From: Arenicola marina
Taxonomy: Eukaryota > Annelida > Polychaeta > Arenicolidae
Assembly: GCA_964019135.1 (NCBI GenBank)
Contig: OZ025256.1
Location: 38,536,035 to 38,600,034 of the forward strand
DNA length: 64,000 nucleotides
Reading direction: 5' to 3'
Part shown: in pieces, positions 36,550 through 47,825 of the stretch
How positions within the stretch are numbered: the first letter of the stretch is position 1
How the letters are laid out: every line of letters starts with the position of its first letter
The notes under the pieces: model-generated
What the model saw: the letters and a program-made list of their open reading frames with translations, nothing else
The model's database searches: none
Told to the model about the DNA's origin: nothing
Translations under genes and position numbers: made by a program

Positions 36550-36614
36550 AGTTCGTGGCTATGCTTGGTCCCATGATGACTCCCATCGTGCCGCCAGCCG
36601 GAGTCGCCAAATAA
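36550..36614 (+). CDS. Calmodulin-like protein, terminal exon
   Basis: A 65-base exon after the acceptor tatcactgcag (AG at 36548-36549). Its first two bases, ag, complete the split Glu codon that is position 12 of EF-hand loop 4. The translation EFVAML is the calmodulin ending (EFVTMM in the classic protein). It runs 14-15 residues further than calmodulin, through PMMTPIVPPAG to AK and TAA at 36612-36614. The phase match, acceptor and family match at the join make this exon convincing despite its size. The extra proline-rich tail is unusual. I did not recognise a clear polyadenylation signal nearby. Confidence 0.82.
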
Positions 36615-37130
36615 CCGACGTCCGGGGATGGAATCCGCCAGGAATTGCTGCACGGTTTTACACGCAACGGCGCCCCATAGAAGGGCCCCCCCGACTCCCC
36701 GCTTGCTAGAGGTAGCAGCGCGCTCGCTGCCCGCCGGACGCTCAACGCGGGACGTTTCTGGTGTCGCTGGGTAACAGTTACAAACTAGCACCACGTGCTA
36801 ATGGCCGCCAGTTGCCATGGTTAGCCCGGTAGTCTTAGTAACAGGAGCGTCACTTTACCTGACACGTGAGTGAGAATACATATCTTCTGGTAGAAAGAGC
36901 CACTGTACATAGAAAACTATTTTTTCAACTGTTATGAATGTTACTTTCACACAAGAGATTGAAATTTATTTGATGAAGCCGGTGAGGATATGGCATATTT
37001 CCTCGATCGCAATGCTTTGAGAGTGGATTTTTAATATTTTTAATATCTTGTGATAATATGTTATATGTCATGGTAAGGGTTTGTCGTCGTCGGGGACATA
37101 GAAACGCGGTGACAGTCATATGATGACACC
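36615..37130. other. Downstream of the calmodulin-like gene, no gene recognised
   Basis: Presumed 3' untranslated region and flank. No supported gene. Confidence 0.45.
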
Positions 37131-37135
37131 GTGAC

Positions 37136-37770
37136 ACGGCCAAATAGTGACACAGCGACATTGTGACATGATTACACGGTGACATAGTGACACAATGACA
37201 TAGTGACATAAGGGCTCAGTGACATAGTTACACAATAGCAGTGACACAGTGACAGTGACACATTGACAGTGACACAGTGAAAATGAAAAAATGACAGTGA
37301 CACAATGACAGTGACACAATGACAGTGACACAATGATAGTTACACAATGACAGTGACACAATGACAGTGACACAATGACAGTTACGCAATGACAGTGACA
37401 CAATGACAGTGACACAATGACAGTGACACAATGACAGTGACACAATGACAGTGACACCGTGACACAATGACAGTGACAAAATGACAGTGACACAATGACA
37501 GTGACACAATGACAGTGACACAATGACAGTTACACAATGACAGTGACACAATGACAGTGACACAATGACAGTGACACTATGACAGTGACACAATGACAGT
37601 TACACATGGACAGTTACACAATGACAATGACACGACGATAGTAACACAATGACAGTGACACAATGACAGTGACACAATGACAGTGACACAATGACAGTGA
37701 CACAATGACAGTGACACAATGACAGTGACACAATGACAGTGGCAGAATGATAGTGACACAGCGACATAGC
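37136..37770. repeat. Minisatellite, 14-bp unit, over 40 copies
   Basis: Units of atgacagtgacaca with few changes. Left of it (37136-37245) is a looser form based on gacatagtgacaca. Three units make 42 bases, so all - strand frames translate into a 14-residue Cys/His/Val-rich repeat; not a gene. Confidence 0.95.
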
Positions 37771-37794
37771 TACATGGGGTCACGTTGGACCCAT

Positions 37795-38012
37795 GACGCC
37801 GACACGTGGACATAGGGACACCATGACATGACGCCACATAGGGACGCCATGACATGACGTCACATAGGGACGCCATGACATGACGTCACATAGGGACGCC
37901 ATGACTTGACGTCACATAGGGACGCCATGACATGACGTCACATACGGACGCCATGACATGACGTCACATACGGACACTATGACATGACGTTACATAGGGA
38001 CGCCATGACAAC
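37795..38012. repeat. Minisatellite, 26-27-bp unit containing TGACGTCA
   Basis: About eight units of the type catgacatgacgtcacatag plus ggacgc. Five units hold the exact palindrome TGACGTCA, the same 8-mer that dominates the array at 33493, although the rest of the unit is unrelated. Confidence 0.9.
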
Positions 38013-39680
38013 ACGGCCACAAGGGGGGACATTTGTATTGTAAGGACATTCCGGGCCGATGGTGGCCGATAAAGTGTGTTTCCCTATGGCCTGGTTAAAG
38101 GAAGCATCCAAAAGATCGCCAGGTGTTTTTTACGGTTTTACGGCGTAAGCCTGTAAAACTGTCCAGTGTTATGTGAGTTTAATTTGAATCAAATTGAATC
38201 AAAACATCCCTCATTAAAAGCGGCCTCGTGATACCTTTGTATTTACATTTTTCAATCCATTCACTATAATAATGAGTGATAAGTGACATATTTTCACACA
38301 TTAAAAGTTTTTCTAATTCTACGCTTTGGGCAATAATCCCAGTTCAGCCAATATTCACCTCCATAGGAAATAAAGGCTGGTCTATATTTCAGCGACAAAG
38401 TAGGTTTCAAACATCAAACATATTTTGCAGAACAATTCCTTGAATCTGCCTGTTGCTGAGACATGTTTTGCCACTTCGATATTCGGGTTCAAATGCTGAT
38501 TCCAAAAGCTAAAAGCCGTCATTTGCTTATTTCTCTGAAAGCACAAAGCGTGTACTACGATTATAGTATTTTCTATGTAGTTATATATATATATATGTAG
38601 TGGATTGAGAACGCTCGCAGAGACAATGCCAGACTGTTGATGTAGTGTGACATTGGCATGGACAGCTCACCTTTAAGTCCATTTTGATGAGCCAACAAGC
38701 CTGAGATGAGCCCGTATGACAAATCATGTCTGTTACTGTCCGAGACCGCCCAACATGAAACCCCAACGCCAAACACCAGTCAAATCCAAGATGGCGCCAT
38801 ATGCAGCCGTAGTTCCTTTCGATTTTAGGTCATGTTATTATTACCGGCTGAACACGTGGTGCCAGCCAATGTAATAACGCAATTGAGTATCTGTGATATG
38901 TACACGGACAACCCCGTGCGCCGTTACTAACAGCTGTTAGGTTAGCTTTGTCAAGATATACCAGTTATACGTCTAACTAGGGCATGTCTCGCATGTACCA
39001 CGATCTGTTCTTCATAATTCCGTGATTGTGGCGCTAAAGCCTGTACTCGTTTAAAAACATTACATAAAAAAGAGTGATTTAAATTATAGGGTAAGTAATC
39101 TATTTCACCGATGACAGATCCGTCCCCTTGAAGAAGAGATACCATGGAAACATGGCAGGATATTGTTCCATGAGCTTTCTGTCTGGATTATTACATTAAT
39201 CACAGGCATGGTCCCGGTTCATGCACGTCAATAGGCTGGAACAATGGACGTTATGTTTGGCTGGCCCGAATAAAGCGCAAAGTGATCTATAATGCATTGT
39301 TTTGAAGGTGATGTCACGGGCTGACCAGCGACTATATATCTGACACGCGCGAGGTCATGTTTTTCATGCAGTGACGTCACGACGGGCCGCGAACCTGTGA
39401 CGGGTTACTTTGGTTACATAGCGTCATTTGCCAATTGGTCGCTTTCACTTAGGACCCATGCAGGCTCATGTTTTTGTCCCTCATGTCTTCAAGGTTAATA
39501 GACCCCTGTGCGTTATTTTTGACTAGGCCTCTTTAACTTGATCATGTTAACCCCAATACAGTTGTGGGTTCGACTCTAAGCTCACCCAACCCTTTAAGAG
39601 TTACCAACACGCCTGATGATATCATAACTGCTTTTATTGCCCCTCGTCGCTGCTGCAATGGTGGCGACACTACGCAAGGA
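38013..39680. other. Intergenic, no gene recognised
   Basis: A (ta)n run at about 38583-38596 and one TGACGTCA (39372). No supported gene. Confidence 0.45.
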
Positions 39681-39968
39681 GTGACCCACCTTATACCTGG
39701 TTGTTGATGCAAAATCGATGCATGAATTTACAAATGGAGCCAGGCTTGGCTTGTTTAGTTTCGCACGTGTTCGCCCACAAATCGCTTTCCATAATGTCAT
39801 TCGTTGATGAATCAATCTCGCGTTAATATATCTCGACCCACCTTATAGCTGGTTGTTGATAAATAATCGATGCATGAATTTACAAATGGAGCCGCACTTG
39901 GGCTTTTTTTAGTTTCGCACGTGTTCGCCCACAAATCGCTCCCATGATGTCAATAGTTGATTATAAAC
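39681..39968. repeat. Tandem duplication, about 155-bp period
   Basis: 39681-39815 and 39835-39968 share gacccaccttat, tggttgttgat, atcgatgcatgaatttacaa, atggagcc and agtttcgcacgtgttcgccc in order. Two copies with about a dozen differences, so an old local duplication. Confidence 0.85.
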
Positions 39969-40926
39969 CCCGCTTTATTAATAATTGTTTTCGAATACTA
40001 ATTCTGTAATGTTTATGACTTGCCTTGGTGGCGCTGTTCTCGTTAAAATACAGACCAAGGTTGTCACCATTTATTAATGAAAAGTACTGATAATCAGTAA
40101 AACGATTCCTGAGGCCCAACTCTTGCAGTATTTATGCATCTATTTATGTTGATTTCAGCTGAAATTGCTTTTAATGTTGAACAACAGTCGATATAGATAG
40201 CTGGACGAGTTCTTGTATCGGCCTGCTTGTTTATTGACGCAATATTAAATGCTCAACAAAACAGATACGGCGATTCGGTAGGCCTCGTCAGTGGTATGTG
40301 CAGCGACCCTTATGCAAGTGGGGCAATACACAGAGAATACTGAACACCGCGCCCTGTAGGAACCTTGAAATATGCGTCTCCAATCCAACCAGCCTAAGTT
40401 ACGCAGGGTCTATAGTCATGGTTTGGTGATACACGGAGCTTTAATTGCTCTCTATCAATGAAGATAATGGTTAGAGCGTATCTTATTTTTAGCTTTTAAA
40501 GCACTTGATACTTTCCTCGTGTTTGTTTACTTAAAGGTGTTATCAGAGTATATTGTCTACCTGGGTAGATTTGTTAGAAAATCAAAGTCACTCGCATGAA
40601 ACTGTGACTTGAGCGTTCCATTTTTCAGGTTTCTGCACTCACTACTGTATTTATGAGTGTGACTTTATTTATTGTTCGTAATTTTTATAATAGAATCCAA
40701 TGACACAATAATAAGTGTTTTGCTTTTATTCAACCAGCGGGATGTGTTTCCTGGAATATAAACCGCCCCACACGCCAACTTTTACGGAACTGTCTGATTC
40801 ATTTTTTTATTAAATCAAATACTGAATTCACGGAACGCTGGATTCGTTGTACATGCATTCCTGCAAGAAGAGCGCAGTTTTATATAGTTGAAAGAGGATA
40901 GAAAATTCACTCATTGTTGGGCACAG
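39969..40926. other. Intergenic, no gene recognised
   Basis: AT-rich, no supported gene or repeat. Confidence 0.45.
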
Positions 40927-40992
40927 GGCCGCCCGATAGCTCAGTGGGTTAGAGCGCTCGCATTGACCGCTTTAGCCCACCTGAGAGCATAA
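40927..40992 (+). mobile_element. SINE family B head, truncated
   Basis: ggccgcccgatagctcagtg followed by ggttagagcgctcgcat matches the tRNA-like head of the copy at 25050 and extends to cctgagagc. The family tail is absent, which is unusual because SINEs normally truncate at the 5' end. A later deletion or insertion right after 40992 would explain it. Confidence 0.75.
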
Positions 40993-41522
40993 AGCCGGAT
41001 TCACACGGTACAATTATTCCTTTAACAGTTGTAAACCTTTTCGAAGCATCGGTCAGTCAAGAGTTCACACGGTCAAATCGTACCAACCGACTTACAAACG
41101 GGTGGGTCATTCACACAGCCGCGTGCTCCGTGCGTTTGTCAACATGGCCCGGACGGCATCATCATCAGAGGCTATGTGTACGTCGCCTCCCATCGAATTA
41201 ACTTTCCATAGCGCATCATCCATAACGTCATGCATACAAGCCACTCACACATTCAGCACTGTCATAACGCAAACAATACCAACGTGACAATCTCGGCGTT
41301 GATTGGTACAAGCAAGGTATCCACCATATGGAAGACCTAAAAATACAAAATGGGAAGCGATGGGAAAGATATATCCTTTGCAACATCGCATTAGATTCAA
41401 GTGATCTGGGTGAAATGTATGCAATGAAAAAAGCTGCTAAGAGAATATGTGCCTTTATACAAGATAATGAACTGGCTGTCAGCGGGTATCCATAAAATGC
41501 CTTGGTACGAAAAGTAAACACT
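40993..41522. other. No gene recognised; possible old transposon sequence
   Basis: Starts with a phrase containing ggattcacacggtacaatta. A similar phrase, gttcacacggtcaaatcgta, recurs about 65 bases later. No supported coding frame. Confidence 0.35.
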
Positions 41523-41750
41523 GTTATGGTGTTCTAACGAAAAAGAAGTTCACGAAAACATATGAGTTGAAATGTGTCTTTAAGGATCAAAATTAAATTT
41601 TTGGACCAATTTACCAGAACAAAATTCAGGACATGTTTGGCAGAAAGATAGCCGAATTTAATTTCAAGGTCATGAACGACATAGTCGGTGAAAGCTGTAC
41701 CAACGGCAAATTGCCGAGGACATGCAAAGTAACTTTACTTTTACTTTGAA
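41523..41750 (+). pseudogene. LINE-like C-terminal fragment, degraded
   Basis: One frame with a single stop reads CYGVLTKKKFTKTYELK and, after the stop, PIYQNKIQDMFG and KIAEFNFKVMNDIV. This resembles the stretch after the RT thumb in several LINE families, in which an aromatic-rich FNFK-type motif precedes a zinc-knuckle. No RT core is present. The assignment is by style only. Confidence 0.35.
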
Positions 41751-41755
41751 CCCCC

Positions 41756-42382
41756 GTTGTGCTGTAAGATTTCTGTCAGTTACTTGCACATTTAAAGGGA
41801 AGCGTTGAATGATTCTGCATTGAAACTATGAAATCAAACAAATTCTTCACCAGAATGACATATTTTTGATGAATCTGATAACGGAGTAATCGTCGATTGA
41901 ACGCTAACCACTGCTCCAGTCATAGAGATAGCGCATTGCAGCTGATAATGACGCCACGGAAGCGCTCCGATATTTCCCACCTCGCCCGCCCGCCGGCCGG
42001 TGTAGCTTGTCACCAGGCCTCAATTATTTAACTCGTGAGTTCAAAAACAACTCACCGGCCGTCAATCGTATTAGCTGCCGCATTCTGTATGCATCTTATA
42101 CTTAAGTTAAATTTTAGACGTAATCTTAATGTTCTGGCTAATTCAAAACTTTTTGCTATTCTATAAACAACTTAAGACACATCTCAGTGTTTTTACTCAT
42201 TCCCGAAAGCGTATCGCTGCGCCAGGCGTCGCGACTAAATTTGGGCTTGAGTTGTGCTGCCATCTCACGGCTACCGGATAATGAGGCTCTATTTTGGAAC
42301 TCTTCAAGGATGAAGGTAATAATCTACTTAAATAGCAGATGACAACTGTCACCACGAGCGCCCACATCCGTTGATCATAATC
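41756..42382. other. Intergenic, no gene recognised
   Basis: No supported gene or repeat. Confidence 0.45.
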
Positions 42383-43029
42383 TTAAAAAATTGTGTGACG
42401 TCATGCCTTTGTCTTAAGTGTTCATTGTCTTGAAGAATGGATCGAAAAACAGACCTAGCCGTGTTTTATTCACGTAAGTGTGCGTTATTCAAATAAACAA
42501 CGGTAAAACAGTGCTTTATTTTAATAATGAACGGAAAAACTGTGCATTATCTAGATAAAAAACAGTTGTTAATATTGACTCGTCAAGTGTCACGGTATAA
42601 TCAGTCGAGCTGAGCTGAGCGGAGCCGAGTTGGCTGGTGTTGACAGAACTTGCCAATTTTCAAGACAAAAATGGAATGCATAAGTCAATGTTAAGCACCA
42701 AAGGGGCGGGGGTTGGATCAGAAATCTCAAAATATATGGAAATTCCACAGTTATCGATTGCATACATTTCTCATTATATCCGTCATATCGCTTTTCAGGG
42801 GGCGATGTTTTCACGAAACTAAGAAGCAATGACTTCCAAAATGTCTACTTCATCCACGCCTTCCCCCCACGCCTCAAACGTGAGCACATGTCATGCCTTG
42901 TTATACATTTTTTATAAGTACGTTAAAGAACTCGCTGTCGTGCATTCCCCAAATAAACCACTCGACGCTATCGCGTCTCGTGCTTTATTTTGGCGAATGC
43001 ACTCCAGCCCGTTCTTTAACTAGTACATA

Positions 43030-43944
43030 ACGTATACGAAAAATGCTGATATTTGGGTGCATTCGCGCTTGATTGGTGCGTGAGGCGGGTTGAAGTGGGA
43101 GGTTGGTGTTCGGTGAGCAGCGGCGAGTTGCTTACTCTTGGGTATATTATACATAGACCCCCGCCGTGTGCGGACGGATACGTTATGATCATGATCAACG
43201 GAGGTGAGCGCTCGTGACTGTCACAATCAGCTGATTCTGTCAGGATGTAAGAAGAAGAGGCAGAAGAAACCGAGCTGGACAGAAGTTGAGCGTCATCCTC
43301 TGGTGACCTGGAGGGGTGGGGGGGGGGACGCCTCAGATGGCTTAAATTTTGCATTTAAAAGTGGCATTCTTGTTAAAAAGAAGGGAGGGGCCCCAGAGCC
43401 CCCGAGACACCCTCCACTGGATCAGCCCGTGGGTAGAGCCCCACCGACTGCGCGCGTATTGCCGTTCAACGGTGCGATCAAAATCTGGAACCACAGCATA
43501 AGCCGAATCAGCGGCGGATTTAGCGACGGGTGGGGGGGGGGGTATAGGGGGGTTCCAACGCCCCCCCCTCTTTTGTGGAAACTAATATTCACTGTAAAGT
43601 CGGGCTTTACGACGAGGTATATCGCAAAGTGACATGTTGTAGGAGAGGCTTCAACCCCCGAATTTGTTCAATGACCATTATTGCGTATTGCAGATGAATG
43701 CCATTTTCCCCCGCCAAATCAAAGCCATCTGAGGATGAATGCGGTCCATCCTGTCAAACATCAGAACTTAAGTCACCTAAAATTTATCTTAAGTGTTAAC
43801 GGTTCTCAAGTGAGACCTTAGCTTAAGATGTATGCAGACTACGCGTTCGAAAACTTAGATAAAACTTGGACCAAAACTTCAGATGCATAGAGAATACGGG
43901 CCCAGGACATTAGGATATATGGATATTTATGTTATCACAATTCT
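43030..43944. other. Centre of the inverted-repeat structure, no gene recognised
   Basis: Contains G-runs (about 43314-43329, 43531-43542) and a C-run near 43560. No supported gene. Confidence 0.45.
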
Positions 43945-44312
43945 TTAAAGCAATATGTTTTGTAATTTTTATATTACCAATCTCTTCAAATAAGTATTTT
44001 CTGTCTTGAATTTAAATCCTGAAAGCCTGTCGGCTATTCATAGAGAAACACATTTGTTCCCCGGAGGAGAAGTTGGTGGCCGGCTTTATATCCCTGTGCG
44101 CCTGTTCGCTGTTCGGTATTTTGTGTGTGATGTCGACCTCGGCTCGCTAGGAATTCTGGGCGCGATCAACAAGTCCGCGCAATTTTATGAAATTGTTGTT
44201 TTACAGACTCAACGAGATATGAAACGTATAACATCATAAGTTTGAGATACTTTTATTCTTGATTCTAAAATGTAAAAAATCTAAGATGGCGCATGTAGGT
44301 CGGCTGCTTTGA
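43945..44312 (+). mobile_element. Dispersed repeat, copy 2 (MITE-like)
   Basis: Same family and orientation as 12898-13275, with many substitutions and several small indels. It starts TTAAAGCA, but its right end reads TGCTTTGA, so the inverted terminus is imperfect here. It lies between the arms of the inverted-repeat structure. Confidence 0.7.
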
Positions 44313-44673
44313 GCGTACGGGTTAGATCATGTAACGTGAAAACAAAGGTCTTCGCGGCGCTACTATTTTCTAGTAGGCCACATGTCCCAAGTGAAACGAT
44401 GTGACCTCTCAACCGGTGACTACCCTGGCTCGCCCCCCCCCCCTCCCCACACACACCAACCCCCGCCCCCTATCCCCAACACACACACACACACCACCCT
44501 CAACCCACCGCAACCTAGTCATTTTTTTAATGTTCCTTACGTAATGTAAGATGGTCGTCAGTCGACACTCCAAAACCCCTTACCCAGCGTGGTAACTGAC
44601 GAGACCATTACATATGGTAAACAGTTCACGGCTGCAAAATTAACTGTTTGATCAGTGCGTCTCCTCTCTTTTC
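44313..44673. other. No gene; C/A-rich simple sequence
   Basis: Contains a poly-C run and (ac)n repeats at 44432-44495. Confidence 0.5.
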
Positions 44674-45420
44674 TATGTACTAGTTAACGAACGAGCTGGA
44701 GTGCATTCGCCAAAATAAAGCACTAAACGCAATAGCGTCAAGTGGTTTATTTGGGGAGAGATCTTTAACGTTCTTGTTATAAATTGTTTCAACAAGGCTT
44801 TAGTTTTGCTCTGATTTGAGTGCTTGATGTTCCATGTGTCGGGCACAGGAAACTCGACTATTTTATGGATTGCACTGCACGACGAATATGTGAGTGAGAA
44901 CTAGGGAACAAACAGGCCGGCTTTAAAAAGAAAGAACGACCGAACAAATAACACTAGTCAATGTTAAGCCACAGGGGTGAGGGGGCGTGGGGGAAGTAGA
45001 CTTTCACTAACAAGAACTGGAATTTTGTAGATATGCCTTCTTGATATTTTATGATCACAACGTACTACATGTGTCTCGTGTAATCTGTGATTCCGTATTA
45101 TTGTATGTCCTTTATAGAAATAAAAGTTTTATAAAAAAAAGACATTAAACAAAAACATTGACTTATGCATTCCATTGTTTGTCTTGAATTTGCAGTTCTG
45201 ACACCAGCTAGCTTGCCTCCGCTCAGCTCAGCTCGACTGATTACACCGTGACACTTAGAGTGACACTTATCGTTCACCGTCAGGATAATACACTGTTTTT
45301 CGTTCATTATTTAAATAACGCACACTTACGTTAATAAAACACGGCTAGGTTTGTTTTCCGGTGCATTATTCTAGATGATTAACAATTAACACAATGTCAT
45401 GACGTCACACAATTTTTTAA

Positions 45421-46081
45421 AGCTTGTTTTACCAAACCACGCATATGCACGTTCCACAGCTGATTTCATCATACAACTAGAAACCTCCCTATATCTGCTG
45501 GCCTGTTATTACATCAGTCATTTTTCATCCTGATTGGCTGATAGGGGGCCAGGGGAATTAGATCTAATAGTAATAGTTCTGTGGCCGGTAGATGGCGCAG
45601 TAGTCGCCGTGTCTGCTTCACCTCTCTATGCATGGCTCACCTTCTCTGGCGTATTCATATTTACGGTACATGAATTGTGTTGTATATACCTGTCCACGCG
45701 AGTTATTTTATCAAACTACAACTACTTTTGTTTCTTATGATAATTATCTTTCAAGTAATTGCCGTAAATGAACTGCTTTGTAAAACCTTGTTCACTATAA
45801 TATCGTTCTTGTGACACTCGGGGGGGTTGAGTACGGGTTTTTTTGTATCGATATATATCGTCAGCCTTGACAAGCCTAGTAACACCCTGGTACTAATACA
45901 TCGTCACAAACACATTCGTCTAAAGATTCTACTTTGTTATTGTCGCTTTGTTATTTCGCCCTTGTTGTCTGTTGAATTTTATAAAATTAGTACTTAGTAT
46001 CGAACGGGCACATAACTTGCGCCTTTGGTTTTCTTCGTTAGCTCAATAATCACAAATTGTGGTATTTTTTGCGTTGTATTT
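45421..46081. other. Intergenic, no gene recognised
   Basis: AT-rich, no supported gene. Confidence 0.45.
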
Positions 46082-46094
46082 GGGGGCTTTGGAA

Positions 46095-46295
46095 ATGAAA
46101 TGAAATGTTGGTGTTTTAGGCCACTTTTGTGCACATACAGGCTAAATTGGGCCAAGGAACCTCCCGGGACGATGAAGGATGAAGGAATGAAACATGCCCC
46201 AGATTAGGTGCCCGGGCCCGGATTCGAACCCAGGACCTATTGCGCTAGTTGCGCTATACCTAGTGCGCTAACCACTACACCAGGGAGGCCCCCCC
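46095..46295 (-). mobile_element. tRNA-derived SINE, family A, full copy with target duplication
   Basis: On the - strand it begins with cctccctggtgtagtggtta (A box region), has the B box ggttcgaatcc (46221-46231 on +), and continues with acctaatctgg, ggttccttggc, gtgcacaaaag and taaaacaccaacattt. It ends in a short atttc-type tail. It is flanked by an exact 13-bp direct repeat, gggggctttggaa, at 46082-46094 and 46296-46308. That is the target-site duplication expected from LINE-driven insertion, and it fixes both ends. It is an inserted copy, not a tRNA gene. Confidence 0.93.
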
Positions 46296-46390
46296 GGGGG
46301 CTTTGGAAGTTGTTTACATGCTACGGACTACCGAGGAGTCATTATGGACGCGCCTCGGCCTAGTAACCCTTGCTATTGTTCTCTGGTTTG

Positions 46391-46394
46391 ATAT
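46391..46394. other. Target-site duplication (left) of the gypsy element
   Basis: atat directly before the left LTR; the same four bases follow the right LTR at 56854-56857. A 4-bp duplication is usual for Ty3/gypsy integration. Confidence 0.75.
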
Positions 46395-47384
46395 TGTTAC
46401 GGTATTCAGGTTGTGAATGCCTCGAGTGTTGAATCTTGTCAGGATGGCTACTCGAATTATTCAATGGGAGACCGTGAACTTTACTCGTAACTTTTATGCT
46501 TAGTAAAATCGCTCCTATCGTCAATTTTATTTGTGTTGCTTTTCCAAAGCTTTTAGTAAAAAGTCGTGAGTTCCTTTTGACAGTTTTATTAAGTACGTTC
46601 CAATTCGATCATCAGTTATTACCGATTTCCGACAACTAAGCTTATTTAAGGTAAACACACTTACTTGCCACGTCACCATTTGTCAAAACATTGGCACGTG
46701 GGGGTATTTACTTATGCTAATTTACCCAAGTGCACCTGTTACTCTCTGGATCTACCTAAGATATGCGCGCTCCAACATTCGACCCATCTAGGTTTCCTTA
46801 ATTATAGCCTGCTAAAGATAAATATTAGCGTGTGTTAATAATTCCGTAAAGTAACTCATATGCCAAAATATATCGTACCACACGGACAGCAGCCAAGAGC
46901 AGACTGTCCCGTACAACGCTCATGCCCGCCTTTTATAGGCTCTGACTGGTCACGTGACCAACTCACGTTTTGGTGAGTTCATCCATTTGTCAACTTTTTG
47001 GTGAGTTGGGCCCGCGACGGTGAACAAAGATTTCACTCTTATTCTTACTTAAACTTGACTATTATGTTGTCCAAAATACCTCAGAATGGATAAACCATGG
47101 ATAATCTATAGAATTCCGGTGAGTACAAGCTGTGATAAGGCGTATGACCTGTTAAACCAACTCGAAGTTGTCACATTCTTCTATTATCGCCCGCTCGTGT
47201 GTCCGCACTGTGATCAGATTACGCTGTCCATTTCCTTTACTTGATGACCAAATCTTTTCTTATTCTATATATTTCCATGAAATAAATACTCAACCCAATA
47301 CACAATACATTTCAACATTGTATTACATATGACGTACATTTTCCTTAACATTTAGTGCACATTACATTCCAACATTTTGTCACA
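46395..47384 (-). repeat. 3' LTR of the gypsy element
   Basis: Read on the - strand it begins TGTGACA and ends GTAACA, giving the standard TG...CA ends. Length 990, identical in length to the other LTR. A CTATAAAAG promoter motif lies in the first half. Confidence 0.95.
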
Positions 47385-47400
47385 TAGCCCCCCCATTTAA
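47385..47400 (-). promoter_or_regulatory. Polypurine tract
   Basis: On the - strand aaatgggggggcta lies directly before the 3' LTR. This is the position and composition of the primer for plus-strand DNA synthesis in LTR retroelements. Confidence 0.85.
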
Positions 47401-47825
47401 AGTATCTGGTCCCTCTGATACTCTTTAAATGTCTAATACAAACTCTGTAACTTTTTAATGCCAAAATATAAGTCCTATATTCATGCCTATCCTAGTATCC
47501 AGTCACAATACACTTGCCATCATGGTCCTTACTTATACAAATATTTCCACTCTCCGCTTCCTGTCTGTCAAGTTATGAGATAGGCTTCACTACTACTTAC
47601 GAACAACAGCCATGACAGTCATCAAATATATTCTTACATGTCTACTATAACATTTTACAATTACCACTCTATGTGATACAACAGTATTCCGTCGTTAACA
47701 TATTTCGTATGTTTTACATTTACTGACTTAGCCTTATTGCTATTTATACACAAATACAACACTTATGAAAAATAACTGGCATGAACCACACTCAAGTGGC
47801 CTAGTCCAATTGGTTTTCTGATATG
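47401..47825. other. Untranslated region between the last gypsy gene and 3' LTR
   Basis: AT-rich, no open frame of note. Belongs to the element. Confidence 0.75.

Larger units (their letters stand above)
42383..45420. mobile_element. 3.04-kb structure with long inverted repeats, possible foldback or DNA transposon
   Basis: 42383-43029 and 44674-45420 are inverted copies of each other in two well-matching blocks. The outer block pairs 42383-42700 with 45165-45420 (landmarks ttaaaaaattgtgtgacgtc, cctagccgtgttttatt, taagtgtgcgttatt, cagtcgagctgagctgagcg, gcataagtcaatgtt). The inner block pairs 42915-43029 with 44674-44785 (ccccaaataaaccact, gtgctttattttggcgaatg, cactccag, taactagtacata). The stretches between are diverged. 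Both outer ends read TTAAAAAATTGTGTGACGTC-like going inward. The centre holds the MITE-like copy 2 and no transposase that I can recognise. No target duplication was found. Confidence 0.65.

Noticed and set aside
37116..37876. Cys/His/Val-rich - strand frames
   Set aside because: Translation of the 14-bp minisatellite, equally open in all three frames.
46207..46295. Functional tRNA gene on the - strand
   Set aside because: It is the head of an inserted SINE bounded by a 13-bp target duplication.
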